Shown here piece after piece: positions 50,491-60,148 of a DNA stretch of 64,000 nucleotides. The DNA is from Hyphomicrobium sp. 12-62-95 (GTDB taxonomy: Bacteria > Pseudomonadota > Alphaproteobacteria > Rhizobiales > Hyphomicrobiaceae), in assembly GCA_002279935.1 (NCBI GenBank), contig NCCZ01000021.1, positions 1 to 64,000 on the forward strand. Direction: 5' to 3'. A program made the position numbers and the translations under genes. The notes beneath the pieces were generated by a model. The model did no database searches. It saw nothing but the letters and a program-made list of their open reading frames with translations, and was not told the DNA's origin. Within the stretch, counting starts at the first letter, position 1. Every line of letters starts with the position of its first letter.

Positions 50491-50616
50491 GCCATCGCCT
50501 CCTGTTGTGTCGATTCCTGACTCTTCGAAATCTAGGCTCGGAGCAAGCGTAGAAACCCTTGCCCTGCCAGTCGTCCGCGGATGATTGTCACCAGCGGGAC
50601 ACGGGGTGTTGGATCG

Positions 50617-50793
50617 CTAGAGCCGCAGGAGGTGCGGGGCATCGTCCGCAAGGGCCCAGCAAATACACAGGGCCTTTGCCTTCAAGCCACTGAGCCCAGC
50701 CGCGGGATGCGCGAGGATCCGTTCCACGATCTCCCGCACATGCGCCGAGGCTTCCCGTGCTTTGGCAATTGCGGGCGGTGTCGGAGCGCAATG
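50617..50793 (-). pseudogene. Gene remnant without start
   Basis: The minus-strand frame ending at a TAG (50617) reads AIAKAREASAHVREIVERIL and AGLSGLKAKALCICWALADD, which has coding-like composition and helix patterns, but a TGA closes it upstream before any start codon. It is probably the 3' part of a small alphaproteobacterial hypothetical gene. Confidence 0.35.
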
Positions 50794-50947
50794 CTCGTAA
50801 CATCACGTCGGGGCCGCTTTCGTTTGAAAGCGTCGGACTGGACTCATCCGGTTCTGGCGCGGCCTTTGGCAAGCGTAGAAACCTGCACCGCTTGGCATTT
50901 GAACCGTTGTGGTGCGCGTGTCACCCTTTGAGGTTTGTGCGAATATC

Positions 50948-51217
50948 TTAAAGTTTTTGCTCGATCGCTTCAATCTGACCCCATTCTAGTGAGGTCGTTT
51001 GTTCAGAGACGTTTTGCTCAGCGAGCACGTCCCGCAACCCCAGGAATTCGACAACGAGTCGAGCCACCTTCAGGTCTTTTTCGGACAGCTCTAGTTTCGC
51101 ACCGCCCCTAGCGGCATGTTCGAACTGGCCGCCGCTGTGTTGTATCGTTACCCTGCCCGCTTCCGGTAAGGTCACGGGGGCCGTCGTCGATTTCGGCTGC
51201 GATAACTTGGACACCAT
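50948..51217 (-). CDS. Small hypothetical protein
   Basis: 89 residues from the ATG at 51217 (GAGG seven bases upstream). A Ser/Thr-rich N-terminus (SKLSQPKSTTAPVTLPEAG) and a helical C-terminus (LELSEKDLKVARLVVEFLGLRDVLAEQ). No family recognised. Isolated. Confidence 0.5.
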   Translation of the reverse strand: MVSKLSQPKSTTAPVTLPEAGRVTIQHSGGQFEHAARGGAKLELSEKDLKVARLVVEFLGLRDVLAEQNVSEQTTSLEWGQIEAIEQKL

Positions 51218-51849
51218 ACCGAACCTCAAGATGAAAAGTTGGACGTGAGAAGTGGGCGGCGCGGCTCTCCCTCCCCCCAGAAGGAACATGCGCTGGCAAC
51301 CATACCGAAAGCCGCTGCAGAATCCGCCGCGCCCGCCGATCTGAACGAAGCTCTGAACGAGGGCCGGGACTATCGGTAGAGACACGCTACAGAGCGCGGC
51401 AAAGTCGCGCCCCGAATTTGACCGGTCCGCCAATTTGACCAGACATGTTGCGCAGCAGATCGCGCGCGGTCGTTTCAGTCTGTCGCCAGTTAAAACTGCG
51501 ACGAGCTGCAAAATCGGTCGCGATGAATTGCATCGGGGTTCAATTCAGCATCGGCAGATGCGGCGGTCTCTGTTCTGCCGCTGTTAAATCAGCCTTGGTG
51601 AGACAGAACGCCCCGGGTGGAATTCATGGCCGATCAAAATGCACGTCCGGTCACGCTAGGCGATCAAAAAGGGGTCCCTTTTGTCATGATCATCGCAATG
51701 CGTTTGGCGATGTAATAAAATTTATAATTAAACAGGTTACGCGCCCCCCTTTTCGTGCGAGCGCCAGCTGCATCAAAAGGAACGCCATTTGCTATAGTGC
51801 CCCGCTCGCAGCTTTCTGCGACCGAGAACGGCTGGCGATTTTGAAAGGT
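51218..51849. other. Degenerate region, possible transposon scar
   Basis: No intact gene. Phrases such as CATGGCCGATCAAAATG and GATCAAAAAGGGGTCCC near 51626-51678 recall the end regions of IS21-type elements (from memory), and a broken resolvase follows. Suggests remains of an insertion. Confidence 0.35.
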
Positions 51850-52157
51850 ATGTTGATCGGATACGCGCGCATCTCGACTGAGGAACAAAAGCTAGCCTCG
51901 CAGCTAGACGCACTGTGGCTTGCAGGTTGCGAGCTCGTTTTCTGTGACGTGGGCGTGAGCGGGGCCGCAACCGACAGGCAAGAGCTTACGCGGGCTTTGC
52001 TCTCGCTTTCGCCGGATGATGGCTTCTCGTGTGGAAGCTTGACCGTTTGGGCAGAAGCCTCTCGCACCTCATTCAAGTCATCAGCCATTTGGCGGAGCGC
52101 GGTGTCGGATTCCGCTCACTGTCGGAGGCGATCGACACAACGACAGCAAGTGGATAG
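51850..52157 (+). pseudogene. Serine recombinase (resolvase) remnant
   Basis: MLIGYARISTEEQKLASQLD up to about position 52018 is a resolvase N-terminus with the catalytic Ser in YARIST. The frame then shifts by one base: VWKLDRLGRSLSHLIQV and LAERGVGFRSLSEAIDTT continue in another frame and stop at TAG 52155. The DNA-binding C-terminus is absent. Broken transposon or plasmid resolvase. Confidence 0.8.
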
Positions 52158-52304
52158 ATACTGTTTCGGACAATCGCCGAGTTCTGCTACCCTGTACGTG
52201 CTCGTTTCCAAAAAAAGAAATTCGGCACTGGTTTCGTCAGCCTAAGAATATCGCAATGTTGGCCGGGATCGAGTTCTTCGCACTCGTGTCTCCGCAGACG
52301 ACCC

Positions 52305-53243
52305 TCACTCGCTGTGCACTTTCTTCCAGCTTGGATCAGGGTCAAAAAGGCGGATCTGAGCGGCTTCTTGTCTGCTCTCGGGCCCAAGATCCTTTTCATA
52401 CACGACGCCATCCTGATTGATGATGAAGGTCATAACGCCTGAATTGCCATAATCGGCCGGAGTGGCAATCAGCGCGAACCCCCCAATCATCCGGTCGTTC
52501 ACAATGTAATCGCGCGCGCCGTCCGCCGCATTTTTACCTTGGCCATAGAGCATCCGGTAGACGTAACCGTGATAGTTGGCATGTCCGTCTTCCGGTTTGG
52601 CCTTGCCCTTGTATCCTTCGAGTTGCGCCTTCGCGATCAGCGGCCCAATCGGACTTTCCGGTTCGCCCTCGGCCGCCTCCCAGTAGAGACCATCCTTGCG
52701 GCCATCGCGGCTCATGAGACGACGCGCATACTGGAGGCCTCTGCTGTCGCGCGGCCGCTCAGCGTATTCGAATTGCGCGGCAACGTACGTCCGCATGACC
52801 TCGATCGCAGACAATTCGTTCTCGCCTATGCGGCGCGTCAAAATTTGATCGAGCCCCGCAGCCGCGTCCCAACGCCACTTGCCGTCAGCCTGCACGAGCG
52901 GGATCGGAAATGGGTATTCATCCTTGCCCAGCACGAGCGTGCGCTTGTCGCCCTCCGCCTGCAGCGAGTGTCCCTCCTCGAAGGATGTCAGAAAGCGATC
53001 TCGCCGGGCTTTATCATCGATCTCGTCGCCCGAACTTGCCACGTCCCGCCCATCCGGCCCCAAGAGCTTCACGATGGCTTCGCCAGGATCTTCTGAGCGA
53101 ACAGCGCTGAGGAGAGCGGTTACGGCTTCATCAGGCGTCGCGAACGTGTCTTGTGCAGTGGCCGACGTTGCGGCGGCTGCGGCCAGTACAAGAGCAATGG
53201 GTGCAATGGCATGACGGACGGTCGTGAGGAAAAGTTGGCGCAT
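52305..53243 (-). CDS. DUF2950 periplasmic protein
   Basis: 312 residues from the ATG at 53243 (AGGAGTTCACACC). Signal peptide to about 30 (FLTTVRHAIAPIALVLAAAAATSATAQ). DUF2950 features: FATPDEAVTALLSAVRSED, WRWDAAAGLDQILTRRIGENEL, YGQGKNAADGARDYIV and SGVMTFIINQDGVVYEKDLGPE. Usually encoded next to DUF3300 genes, as here. Envelope role, mechanism unknown. Confidence 0.87.
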   Translation of the reverse strand: MRQLFLTTVRHAIAPIALVLAAAAATSATAQDTFATPDEAVTALLSAVRSEDPGEAIVKLLGPDGRDVASSGDEIDDKARRDRFLTSFEEGHSLQAEGDKRTLVLGKDEYPFPIPLVQADGKWRWDAAAGLDQILTRRIGENELSAIEVMRTYVAAQFEYAERPRDSRGLQYARRLMSRDGRKDGLYWEAAEGEPESPIGPLIAKAQLEGYKGKAKPEDGHANYHGYVYRMLYGQGKNAADGARDYIVNDRMIGGFALIATPADYGNSGVMTFIINQDGVVYEKDLGPESRQEAAQIRLFDPDPSWKKVHSE

Positions 53244-53307
53244 GGTGTGAACTCCTAATGGTCGAAAGAAGGGCGGAACGCGAGATCCGTGCGAGCAGTC
53301 AGCCCGC

Positions 53308-54663
53308 TTACCTCCGCCCCCCGCCACCCCGGTCGCCGCCGCCACCGCCACCAGATCGAGCCTTCTGATGCGACTGGGCCGCCGCGCGGCTTGCGCCACC
53401 GCGATCGATATGCTTCTGCACCTGCGCCTTCGGCTTCACATCTAGGGCTTTCGAAGCGGGCTTAGGCGATGGCTTCTGGATCTCCCGTGAAGCGGCTTGG
53501 TTTTTGACGTCCTTGCTGGCCGGACGGTCTACCGATTTATCTTTTGCCCGGTCACCGTTACGATCGCCTGCCTTATCCTTCACCTTGTCGCCACCGCGAT
53601 CACCGGCCCTGTCCTTGGCGTTTGAAAGATCGCGGTCGCCGGTCTTGTCCTTAAACTTGTCGCCACTCGTTTCACCGAGCTTGTTCTTCACGCTTTCGAC
53701 GTCGCGAGATTTATCGCCGGGCCCCTTGTTGAGCTTATCTTTGTCGAAGCCGCTGAAGTCCTTGCTCTTGTCGCGCAGCTGATTGTCTTTCCCGTACTTC
53801 TCACGCGTGGCCTTGTCGCGATACGGTACGGGACCGCGATGCGCTGCATTGTGTTCCCAACGATTGTTGGTGATGGGTGGGCGATTGACGTTGATATTGT
53901 TGTAGCGGTTGATGTCGATGTCGATATTGCCGTTGCGCCAGTTGAAATCGTTCCAGCCCCAGATGTTGTTCGCGACGGCGAAGCCCGCGCCCCAGAAGAG
54001 GCCGTTCACCAACGTCGCGCCGGGATAGTAATTCCAGTAGTACGGCGGATAGGAAGGGTACCACCATGAACCGTAAACGACGGTCGGCTGGTACACTGGC
54101 ACATAAACATACTGCGGGCTCGCAGGCTGGATAACGATGTACTCGGTCCGCGTCTCCGGATTGCTCTGCTTCGTCACAGTCTGTTGCTTGTTGCTCTTCA
54201 GATTGCCGGCCGCCTCGGCTTTCTGACGCAGATATTGCACACGGGCGAATACCTCGTCCTCTTGCGCCAGAAAGGCATCGCCCAGGCTCTGCGTCCACTC
54301 AATTTGGTCGCTCATGTTGCCAAGGACTTCGGGGAAAAGCGTCAACGCCTTGACGCTCGGATCCCAGGCCTTCACCTCGAGGGCCTTGGTGAGTTCGTCA
54401 CCCTTCAGTTGCTTGTTCGCTGCTTCCTTCCGCCAGCGCGCGGCCTGCACGACATCCAAAGGATACGTGGCGGCCATCAGAACATTGGCGAGAACCTCAT
54501 CGGGATAAAGCGCGACGGGCGCCAGCATCTGATCGAGTTCTTCGGTGCTGAAGGTTGTCGGCTGAGTGACGGCCTCATTCTGGCCGAAGGCCGACATCGG
54601 CGCGAAGGCGAAACTTAGAAGCGCCAAGGATAACGATAAAATGGCAACAACCTTGTGGAGCAT
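53308..54663 (-). CDS. DUF3300 periplasmic protein with charged repeat tail
   Basis: 451 residues. Signal peptide to about 27 (AFAPMSAFGQ). DUF3300 domain at 40-230 (LDQMLAPVALYPDEVLANVLMAATYPLDVV in parts, AWDPSVKALTLFPEVLGNM, YVYVPVYQPTVVYGSWW). A Trp/Tyr-rich segment then leads to a low-complexity tail with repeated KDKxGDR units near 310-390 and a C-terminal GGGGGGDRGGGG run. Partner of the DUF2950 gene 64 bp downstream. Probable envelope-associated scaffold. Confidence 0.87.
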   Translation of the reverse strand: MLHKVVAILSLSLALLSFAFAPMSAFGQNEAVTQPTTFSTEELDQMLAPVALYPDEVLANVLMAATYPLDVVQAARWRKEAANKQLKGDELTKALEVKAWDPSVKALTLFPEVLGNMSDQIEWTQSLGDAFLAQEDEVFARVQYLRQKAEAAGNLKSNKQQTVTKQSNPETRTEYIVIQPASPQYVYVPVYQPTVVYGSWWYPSYPPYYWNYYPGATLVNGLFWGAGFAVANNIWGWNDFNWRNGNIDIDINRYNNINVNRPPITNNRWEHNAAHRGPVPYRDKATREKYGKDNQLRDKSKDFSGFDKDKLNKGPGDKSRDVESVKNKLGETSGDKFKDKTGDRDLSNAKDRAGDRGGDKVKDKAGDRNGDRAKDKSVDRPASKDVKNQAASREIQKPSPKPASKALDVKPKAQVQKHIDRGGASRAAAQSHQKARSGGGGGGDRGGGGRR

Positions 54664-54714
54664 GGTGCATCTCTATGGATCGAAAAGGAAGACAAAGATC
54701 GGCCGCGGTTCCGC

Positions 54715-55197
54715 TTACCGAGCCTTAAGGGTCAATCCTGCTACGCCCATTGCGATGTTCACACCGGTCTCGCCTTTAACGCTGAGTGGCTGCAACACGA
54801 TTCCCTTGCTATTGCCGCCCACTAGGACCTGCGCACCCGCGCCAAGGCCGAGTGACGCATCGGCCGCTACGCCCGTAAATTGACCGCTGAGCGCTTCGCC
54901 GGGCAATTGTGACGTGGAAGCTAAGATCGTCCAAACCATCACGCTCTTTCCCTTGATGCCGATATCGAGGCCAACTCGCGTGATAGCACCGTCGAACGAC
55001 CGCGACTGTCCGCCACTTGCTGACTGATACGTGCAGCTCAGTTTTTCCTTCGATCCAACGATGAGACCCACGCCGCCCTGTCCCTTGCAGGTCAAGGTGC
55101 CTGCTTTGAGCTTTGGATCTTGCCCGTAGGCGCTCGGCATAGCGAGCCCCATGCTAAGAACGAGGGCTGCACATGCTCGTCCGTGAAATCTCATCAT
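54715..55197 (-). CDS. DUF992 exported protein
   Basis: 160 residues from the ATG at 55197 with GGAGCGGTGGG before it. Signal peptide ending near PSAYGQ. DUF992 pattern: GTLTCKGQGGVGLIVGSKEKLSCTY, VGLDIGIKGKSVMVWTILA, GVAADASLGLGAGAQVLVGG, VLQPLSVKGETGVNIAMGVAGLTL. Common in Hyphomicrobiales. Exported, function unknown. Precedes the DUF3300 gene on the same strand. Confidence 0.87.
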   Translation of the reverse strand: MMRFHGRACAALVLSMGLAMPSAYGQDPKLKAGTLTCKGQGGVGLIVGSKEKLSCTYQSASGGQSRSFDGAITRVGLDIGIKGKSVMVWTILASTSQLPGEALSGQFTGVAADASLGLGAGAQVLVGGNSKGIVLQPLSVKGETGVNIAMGVAGLTLKAR

Positions 55198-55640
55198 CCC
55201 ACCGCTCCTTGATATCTCTCTCGCGCTCAGGAGGGATCCCTGACCTGAGCGTGCATCTTGACGTGATTGCCTACGGTCTTTGACGCGACCGGCCTGAGAG
55301 GAGTTATCCCGAGCTCTGAATGCAGACCACTCCGCGGCAAAAATCGTCCCCAACTAAATAGCGTCCACAAGCAAAAAAGGGCATAAAATTGTAATTAATG
55401 AATCAATTGCCGAGCATGGTTTTCCCGTTTGCCTCGCAAAAGGCGTGCATGTTTTCAACACCAAAACGCCATTGGAAACGTGTGAGAGAACGGTAGCCGT
55501 TGCCGGTCTCCTATCCATGCGCTAGGCCAGCCGCGAAGGGCGCCTGGCGCAATCAAACCCCAACTCTGAGAACGTCTCTGAATTGGGCAAACGAGACCTG
55601 ACAGAGCGCTTATGGGGTGGGTTCAGGGGAGACGGTTACA
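55198..55640. other. Intergenic gap, divergent promoters
   Basis: About 440 bp between divergent DUF992 and esterase genes. No gene supported. A modestly AT-rich run near 55385-55410 may hold promoter elements. Confidence 0.4.
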
Positions 55641-56801
55641 TTGAATTTAGTCACAAAAAATAACGTGATCGCTGGCCTCCTCTTCGCCGTTGTCTTGCTC
55701 CCTGGCTGTGCCTCCCGCCCAGGAAGCGAGGTTCTCATTCCGCTAGCCGAGGTTCCTGCGTCCACGTCGAAAGTGGATCTGCTTGTCGCGACCACGCGCG
55801 AGCGTGGCAGCAAGGAAGATCCTGATGCGTTCACAGCCGAACGCGCCAAGCAGCTAAACTTCGCAGCGCTCACCGTGTCCGTACCTCCGGCCCACGTGAA
55901 AGGCGAAATCGAGTGGCCGAGCGGCGGCCCGGCTGATCCGAAAAAGCATTTCGTCACCACAAAGCGCGATTTTCTAACAAGCAACGAGTTTCGCGAACGG
56001 ATTCGAGCCCGGGCTAAAAAGGGCGGGCCAGAAGCCAACGACGTTCTGATTTTCGTTCATGGCTACAACACGCTCTATGAAGAGGCCGTGTATTGGATGG
56101 CACAGATCGTTCACGATTCAGGATTCCAAGGCACGGCGGTCTTGTTTGCCTGGCCCTCGCGAGGTCAGGCGCCGCTGTACCTTGCGGACCGCGAGGCCAG
56201 CACCTATTCGCGCGACTACTTTGAAGAAGCCGTGCTCAGTATTTCGAAGCTGCCTGAGGTCAAGGAGATCAATATCCTGGCTCATAGCATGGGCAACTGG
56301 CTGGCAGTTGAGAGCTTGCGACAGGCAAAAATGAATGGGCATGGCGATTTCGGCGGCAAACTCGGGAATGTGATCCTTGCTTCTCCAGACCTTGATGTGA
56401 ACGTCTTCCGGACGCAGCTCGATGTCATCGGCCAACTGCCGCGACCGATCACCGTCTTAGTGTCCGGCGACGACGAAGCGTTGGCCCTATCGACTTGGCT
56501 TGCGGGCGATGTCGACCGCGCAGGCCGAATAACAGCCGAAGATGCACGGGCTATAGAAGGTGCAAAGAAATACAATCTGCGCGTTGTAGATCTCACAGGC
56601 GTGGACGATGGCAGCGGCAATCACCACAGCAAGTACTCGAAATCTGCTGCGGTTGTCGAAGCCATCGGGAGAGGATTGAAGAACGATGGCACTAACAGCC
56701 AAGCCCACGTTGGGCGTGTAACGACAATGGCTAATTCAGGCGAGAGACTACATAAAACAGGAACGATTGTTTCTCCGGCGAACGCTTCGGAAGCCGAATA
56801 G
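55641..56801 (+). CDS. Alpha/beta hydrolase lipoprotein (DUF900)
   Basis: 386 residues from a TTG at 55641 with AGGGGAG nine bases upstream. Lipobox VVLLPGC with Cys23. Then VDLLVATTRERG, DVLIFVHGYNTLYEEAVYWMAQIVHDSGF in parts, and the nucleophile elbow LAHSMGN with Ser216. DUF900-type esterase/lipase, probably anchored in the outer membrane or inner membrane by lipid. Substrate unknown. A C-terminal 60 residues appear disordered. Confidence 0.85.
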   Translation: MNLVTKNNVIAGLLFAVVLLPGCASRPGSEVLIPLAEVPASTSKVDLLVATTRERGSKEDPDAFTAERAKQLNFAALTVSVPPAHVKGEIEWPSGGPADPKKHFVTTKRDFLTSNEFRERIRARAKKGGPEANDVLIFVHGYNTLYEEAVYWMAQIVHDSGFQGTAVLFAWPSRGQAPLYLADREASTYSRDYFEEAVLSISKLPEVKEINILAHSMGNWLAVESLRQAKMNGHGDFGGKLGNVILASPDLDVNVFRTQLDVIGQLPRPITVLVSGDDEALALSTWLAGDVDRAGRITAEDARAIEGAKKYNLRVVDLTGVDDGSGNHHSKYSKSAAVVEAIGRGLKNDGTNSQAHVGRVTTMANSGERLHKTGTIVSPANASEAE

Positions 56802-56962
56802 GCAGAAATGCCACCAACGTGGCCCACTGAGGCCAGCGACTCCAAACGTCGTCATGAGATTGGACAGCGATCACCAGTTCGACGCTGCCGGTAGGAAGAT
56901 CTTCTAGGGGAATGCACTTCCTACGCAAATGATGGCACCAAGAAATACGGGGCGCAGGTCAT

Positions 56963-57556
56963 GTTGCAATCCATTCGGACCACACTTGTTGGCGGCTTCT
57001 TATTCCTGCTGGCGATTGTCTCTGACAACCTAAAGCTGGTTGCCGTGGATACCGGGTGATCTCACCGTCGGAAAAAGGGATCTGGACGTCGAAGTCAGTC
57101 CCGGGGATGGGCTCAAGGCGCTCGACTGGTCCACGCTACCTGTCTGAATGAGTTATGCGGAGCTCAAGAATGGAAAACTGACGCTCTTCAACGATACCAT
57201 CTGGACGGCACTCAACGGCAGCGCCGGGTATCAGTTGAATGATCAGTTAGGGATCGCGGCGATGTCAACTACACGCAACTGACCATGGAGTTCGGCGCGG
57301 CTTATACGGTGTGGTCGGAAGGTTACGTCGGTACCCCAGCGGGGATATCGGCGGGTTTGGCGCCGACAGCGATTTCTCCTGGCAGGCCCTCGCGACCTAT
57401 TACGCCAAAATTTTCGACGGGCCGGACTATACGCTCGACGGCTACGTTGGCTATCGGGGGCTGGCGGTCGATTACAGTCAGGGTTCGGGACGGCGTCGCT
57501 ACGAAATGGATACTGTCCAGCACGGTCCTGTTCTGGGGGGTGCCGTGAACCTCTAG
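56963..57556 (+). pseudogene. Outer-membrane beta-barrel protein remnant
   Basis: Pieces in changing frames read GDLTVGKRDLDVEVSPGDGL-KALDW, YAELKNGKLTLFNDTIWTALNGS, GVAA-like MEFGAAYTVW and SDFSWQALATYYAKIF...DGYVGYRGLAVDYSQGSGRRRYEMDTVQHGPVLG. This is the order of an outer-membrane beta-barrel of the type with a GDLTVGKRDLDV start. Several stops and frameshifts separate the pieces. Confidence 0.72.
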
Positions 57557-57649
57557 TCGGGAGCTACGGGCGTAACTGTTTGCTCCAAAATGTGGGAATG
57601 AGGGGGCGAATGTTGACCCGCTGGACGGTTGTAATTCAAACATCGAAGC

Positions 57650-60028
57650 CTACTTACGGCTTCGCTTGCGCAGAGACTCTAGGAGTTGGGCCACCTGAGG
57701 ATTATCCGGTTCGAGTTGAGCGAGAAGTTCGGCTCGCTCTAAACCTGACTCGAACATCTCTGCTTCGGCGTCATACGAAATCATCGCCAAAAGCAGGTCG
57801 CGATCGTAGGGATGACGAGCGAGTGCGTCCCTGAGAGTGGCTGCAGCTTCGGCCTTCTTTCCGGTATCGTGCAGAGCTACAGCCAGCACATAGCTGAACC
57901 GGGCATTCTCCGGATCCAAGCTGACCGCCTGTTCCAAATAATTCATCGCCTCGGACGTGCGCTTCTGACGAATGAGCGAAAGACCCAATGCATGGCTGAT
58001 TGCGCCCGAGTGGGGATTGTCCCCATAGCTTCGGCGCAACACGTTCTCCGCGGCGGCTTCATCTCCCGCCGTGCGCTCAAGGTCCGCCAGAGCGACGCTG
58101 GCGGCAACGAAGCTTTGATCCAACTCAAGCGCTTTGCGAAACGCTGCCTGGGCTTCGTTCAACTTCCCCTGCTCACGATATAAATTCCCGAGGTTAGCTT
58201 GCGCCTCGGGTCGTTCGGCATTGAATAGTTGCCCATCGGTATACTCAGCCAGCGCTTTGGCGAAAGCGGCACGATCGTCGCTGCTCAGTGCCGCCTCAGG
58301 CTCGCCCGCAAGCGCGCGGGCCGCATCCATCCGTACCAGACGCGACCTGTCGCGAAGCAAAGCTGGAAGATGGGCCCGGCGCGTTTCCACATCCGCACCC
58401 GCGATAATTGCAATTGCGGATGTGCGGATTGAAGGATCGTCGATGGACAAGGCTCTGGTGGCGATGTCGACTGCTTCTGGTGATGGAAAGTTGGCCATGC
58501 GGGCCAAGGCGCTCGCCCGGGCGATGCTAGAACCCGCCTCCCCGGCTGCAACTTTAAACAAAGCGCTTTGCGCTCCTGGCGCACGCCTGTCCGCAAGATC
58601 AAAAGCCTCGGCGAAATCCTGGAACCCGGGCTTGGACGATGGATACCACTGTTTGATCGCATCGTGCGCCCAAGCGGCGGACTTATCCGTATGGCACTTG
58701 TTGCATGCGTTCGGTGTGCCGATGAGTATGGACCGGTCGGGACGAGGAATGCGCATCGAATGATCATGCCGCGCATCTACGCCCATGTAAGTGGTCGTGG
58801 GCATATGGCAGGTAACGCACTGAGCTCCCGCGCTGCCAGACGCATGATGATGATGGTCAGCGGTGTCAAATTTTTCCCTAGCATGGCACTGCGCGCAGAC
58901 AGCGTTTCCCGTCTTATGAAGTCTCCCTGAATGAGGATTGTGACAGTCGGAGCAAGTAACGCCGGCGGCGTGCATCTTGCTCTGCAAAAAAGATCCGTGA
59001 TTGAAGACCTCGTCGCGCTGCTGCCCGTCGTTATGGTAGAGCCCCTGTTCGAGGAATGATGGGCGGAAAGCGTCAAGAAGTTGGCCGAGTGCTGTAGGAT
59101 CGGACGAAAATTGCTGTCGCCGAGCATGACACCCTGCACAAACTTCGATTTCTTTCCCAGACGACCGAGGAACGGACCGAATTGCTTGACCGTGCCCGGT
59201 CATTGACCAGGTCACGTTCCGGCGTTCATCCAGAGTTACTTTGAAACCTTTATTCGGCACGCTGGCATGTTTGCCGCCGCCAGCCCCTGCCCATGCGATG
59301 TGGCCGGATGCGGGACCGTGGCACGCTTCGCATCCAACACTGACTTCAGACCATGTTGTCTGAAAGGACTTGCTATCGGCGTTGTAGTTCTTCTGCAGAT
59401 TGGTCGAATGACACCATGCACACTGATAGTTCCAGTTTTGATCAAGCCCCGTCCAGTGCAAAGGATCGCCGGGTTTCAGCTTTTGGTTGGGATAGAGGTG
59501 ATACCAGCGCTGTCCACCATCTTCTTTCGACCTAGAGTCCCATGCGATCCCTAAGGCTTGATAACGGCCGCCGGGCATGGCGATCAGATACTGCTGGAGA
59601 GGATAAACACCGAAGGTGTAGCGGATCTCGAAATCGGCAAGCTTGCCATCCGGGCCGTCGGTGCGAACCCAAAACTTGCCGTCTCGCCTGAAGAATGAGC
59701 TCTCGATACCGTCCTTTGTGAAGGTCGCTCCGCTGAAATCCCCCAGCACCGATGCGTCGGTGGCCTCCTGCATTGCAGCGTGATGCTGAGAGCTCTTCCA
59801 GTCCGAATATTCTTTCGGATGGCACGATGAGCACGCCTGCGAGCCCAAGAATTTCAGTCTTTCAGGTGTCGAGTGGGGTAGCCCTTCCGCGCTGCCCGCC
59901 GCCATGGCGAAGGTCGCAACAAATTGCACGCTGACCAGCAGGAGCGTCACGTGTAGGAATTCGGCAGCTATTGTGCGCGCCCAACGAGACTTCGGAGCAG
60001 CCACAAAGAAGCGATGGAAACGACTCAT
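57650..60028 (-). CDS. Octahaem cytochrome c with C-terminal TPR domain
   Basis: 792 residues from the ATG at 60028 (GAGAGACCC leader). Signal segment at 15-45. Eight CxxCH haem sites: CSSCH (66-70), CAWCH, CEACH, CAGCH, CSDCH, CAQCH, CVTCH, CNKCH, the last ending near 465. From about 570 to 785 tetratricopeptide repeats follow (LGNLYREQGKLNEAQAAFRKALELD and similar). Multihaem cytochrome of the DmsE/NrfA-like c554 family type joined to TPRs, presumably periplasmic and in a complex. Electron partner unknown. Confidence 0.9.
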   Translation of the reverse strand: MSRFHRFFVAAPKSRWARTIAAEFLHVTLLLVSVQFVATFAMAAGSAEGLPHSTPERLKFLGSQACSSCHPKEYSDWKSSQHHAAMQEATDASVLGDFSGATFTKDGIESSFFRRDGKFWVRTDGPDGKLADFEIRYTFGVYPLQQYLIAMPGGRYQALGIAWDSRSKEDGGQRWYHLYPNQKLKPGDPLHWTGLDQNWNYQCAWCHSTNLQKNYNADSKSFQTTWSEVSVGCEACHGPASGHIAWAGAGGGKHASVPNKGFKVTLDERRNVTWSMTGHGQAIRSVPRSSGKEIEVCAGCHARRQQFSSDPTALGQLLDAFRPSFLEQGLYHNDGQQRDEVFNHGSFLQSKMHAAGVTCSDCHNPHSGRLHKTGNAVCAQCHAREKFDTADHHHHASGSAGAQCVTCHMPTTTYMGVDARHDHSMRIPRPDRSILIGTPNACNKCHTDKSAAWAHDAIKQWYPSSKPGFQDFAEAFDLADRRAPGAQSALFKVAAGEAGSSIARASALARMANFPSPEAVDIATRALSIDDPSIRTSAIAIIAGADVETRRAHLPALLRDRSRLVRMDAARALAGEPEAALSSDDRAAFAKALAEYTDGQLFNAERPEAQANLGNLYREQGKLNEAQAAFRKALELDQSFVAASVALADLERTAGDEAAAENVLRRSYGDNPHSGAISHALGLSLIRQKRTSEAMNYLEQAVSLDPENARFSYVLAVALHDTGKKAEAAATLRDALARHPYDRDLLLAMISYDAEAEMFESGLERAELLAQLEPDNPQVAQLLESLRKRSRK

Positions 60029-60148
60029 GGGTCTCTCAGTCTCTCCGCACATAAGTTGGCGTACGGCTGGGCTGCCAGGCGATCCTGACATGTATAAGCT
60101 TGCTGATCATAGACATCACGGCAGTACCGCGCCACGAGCATGCCGAAG

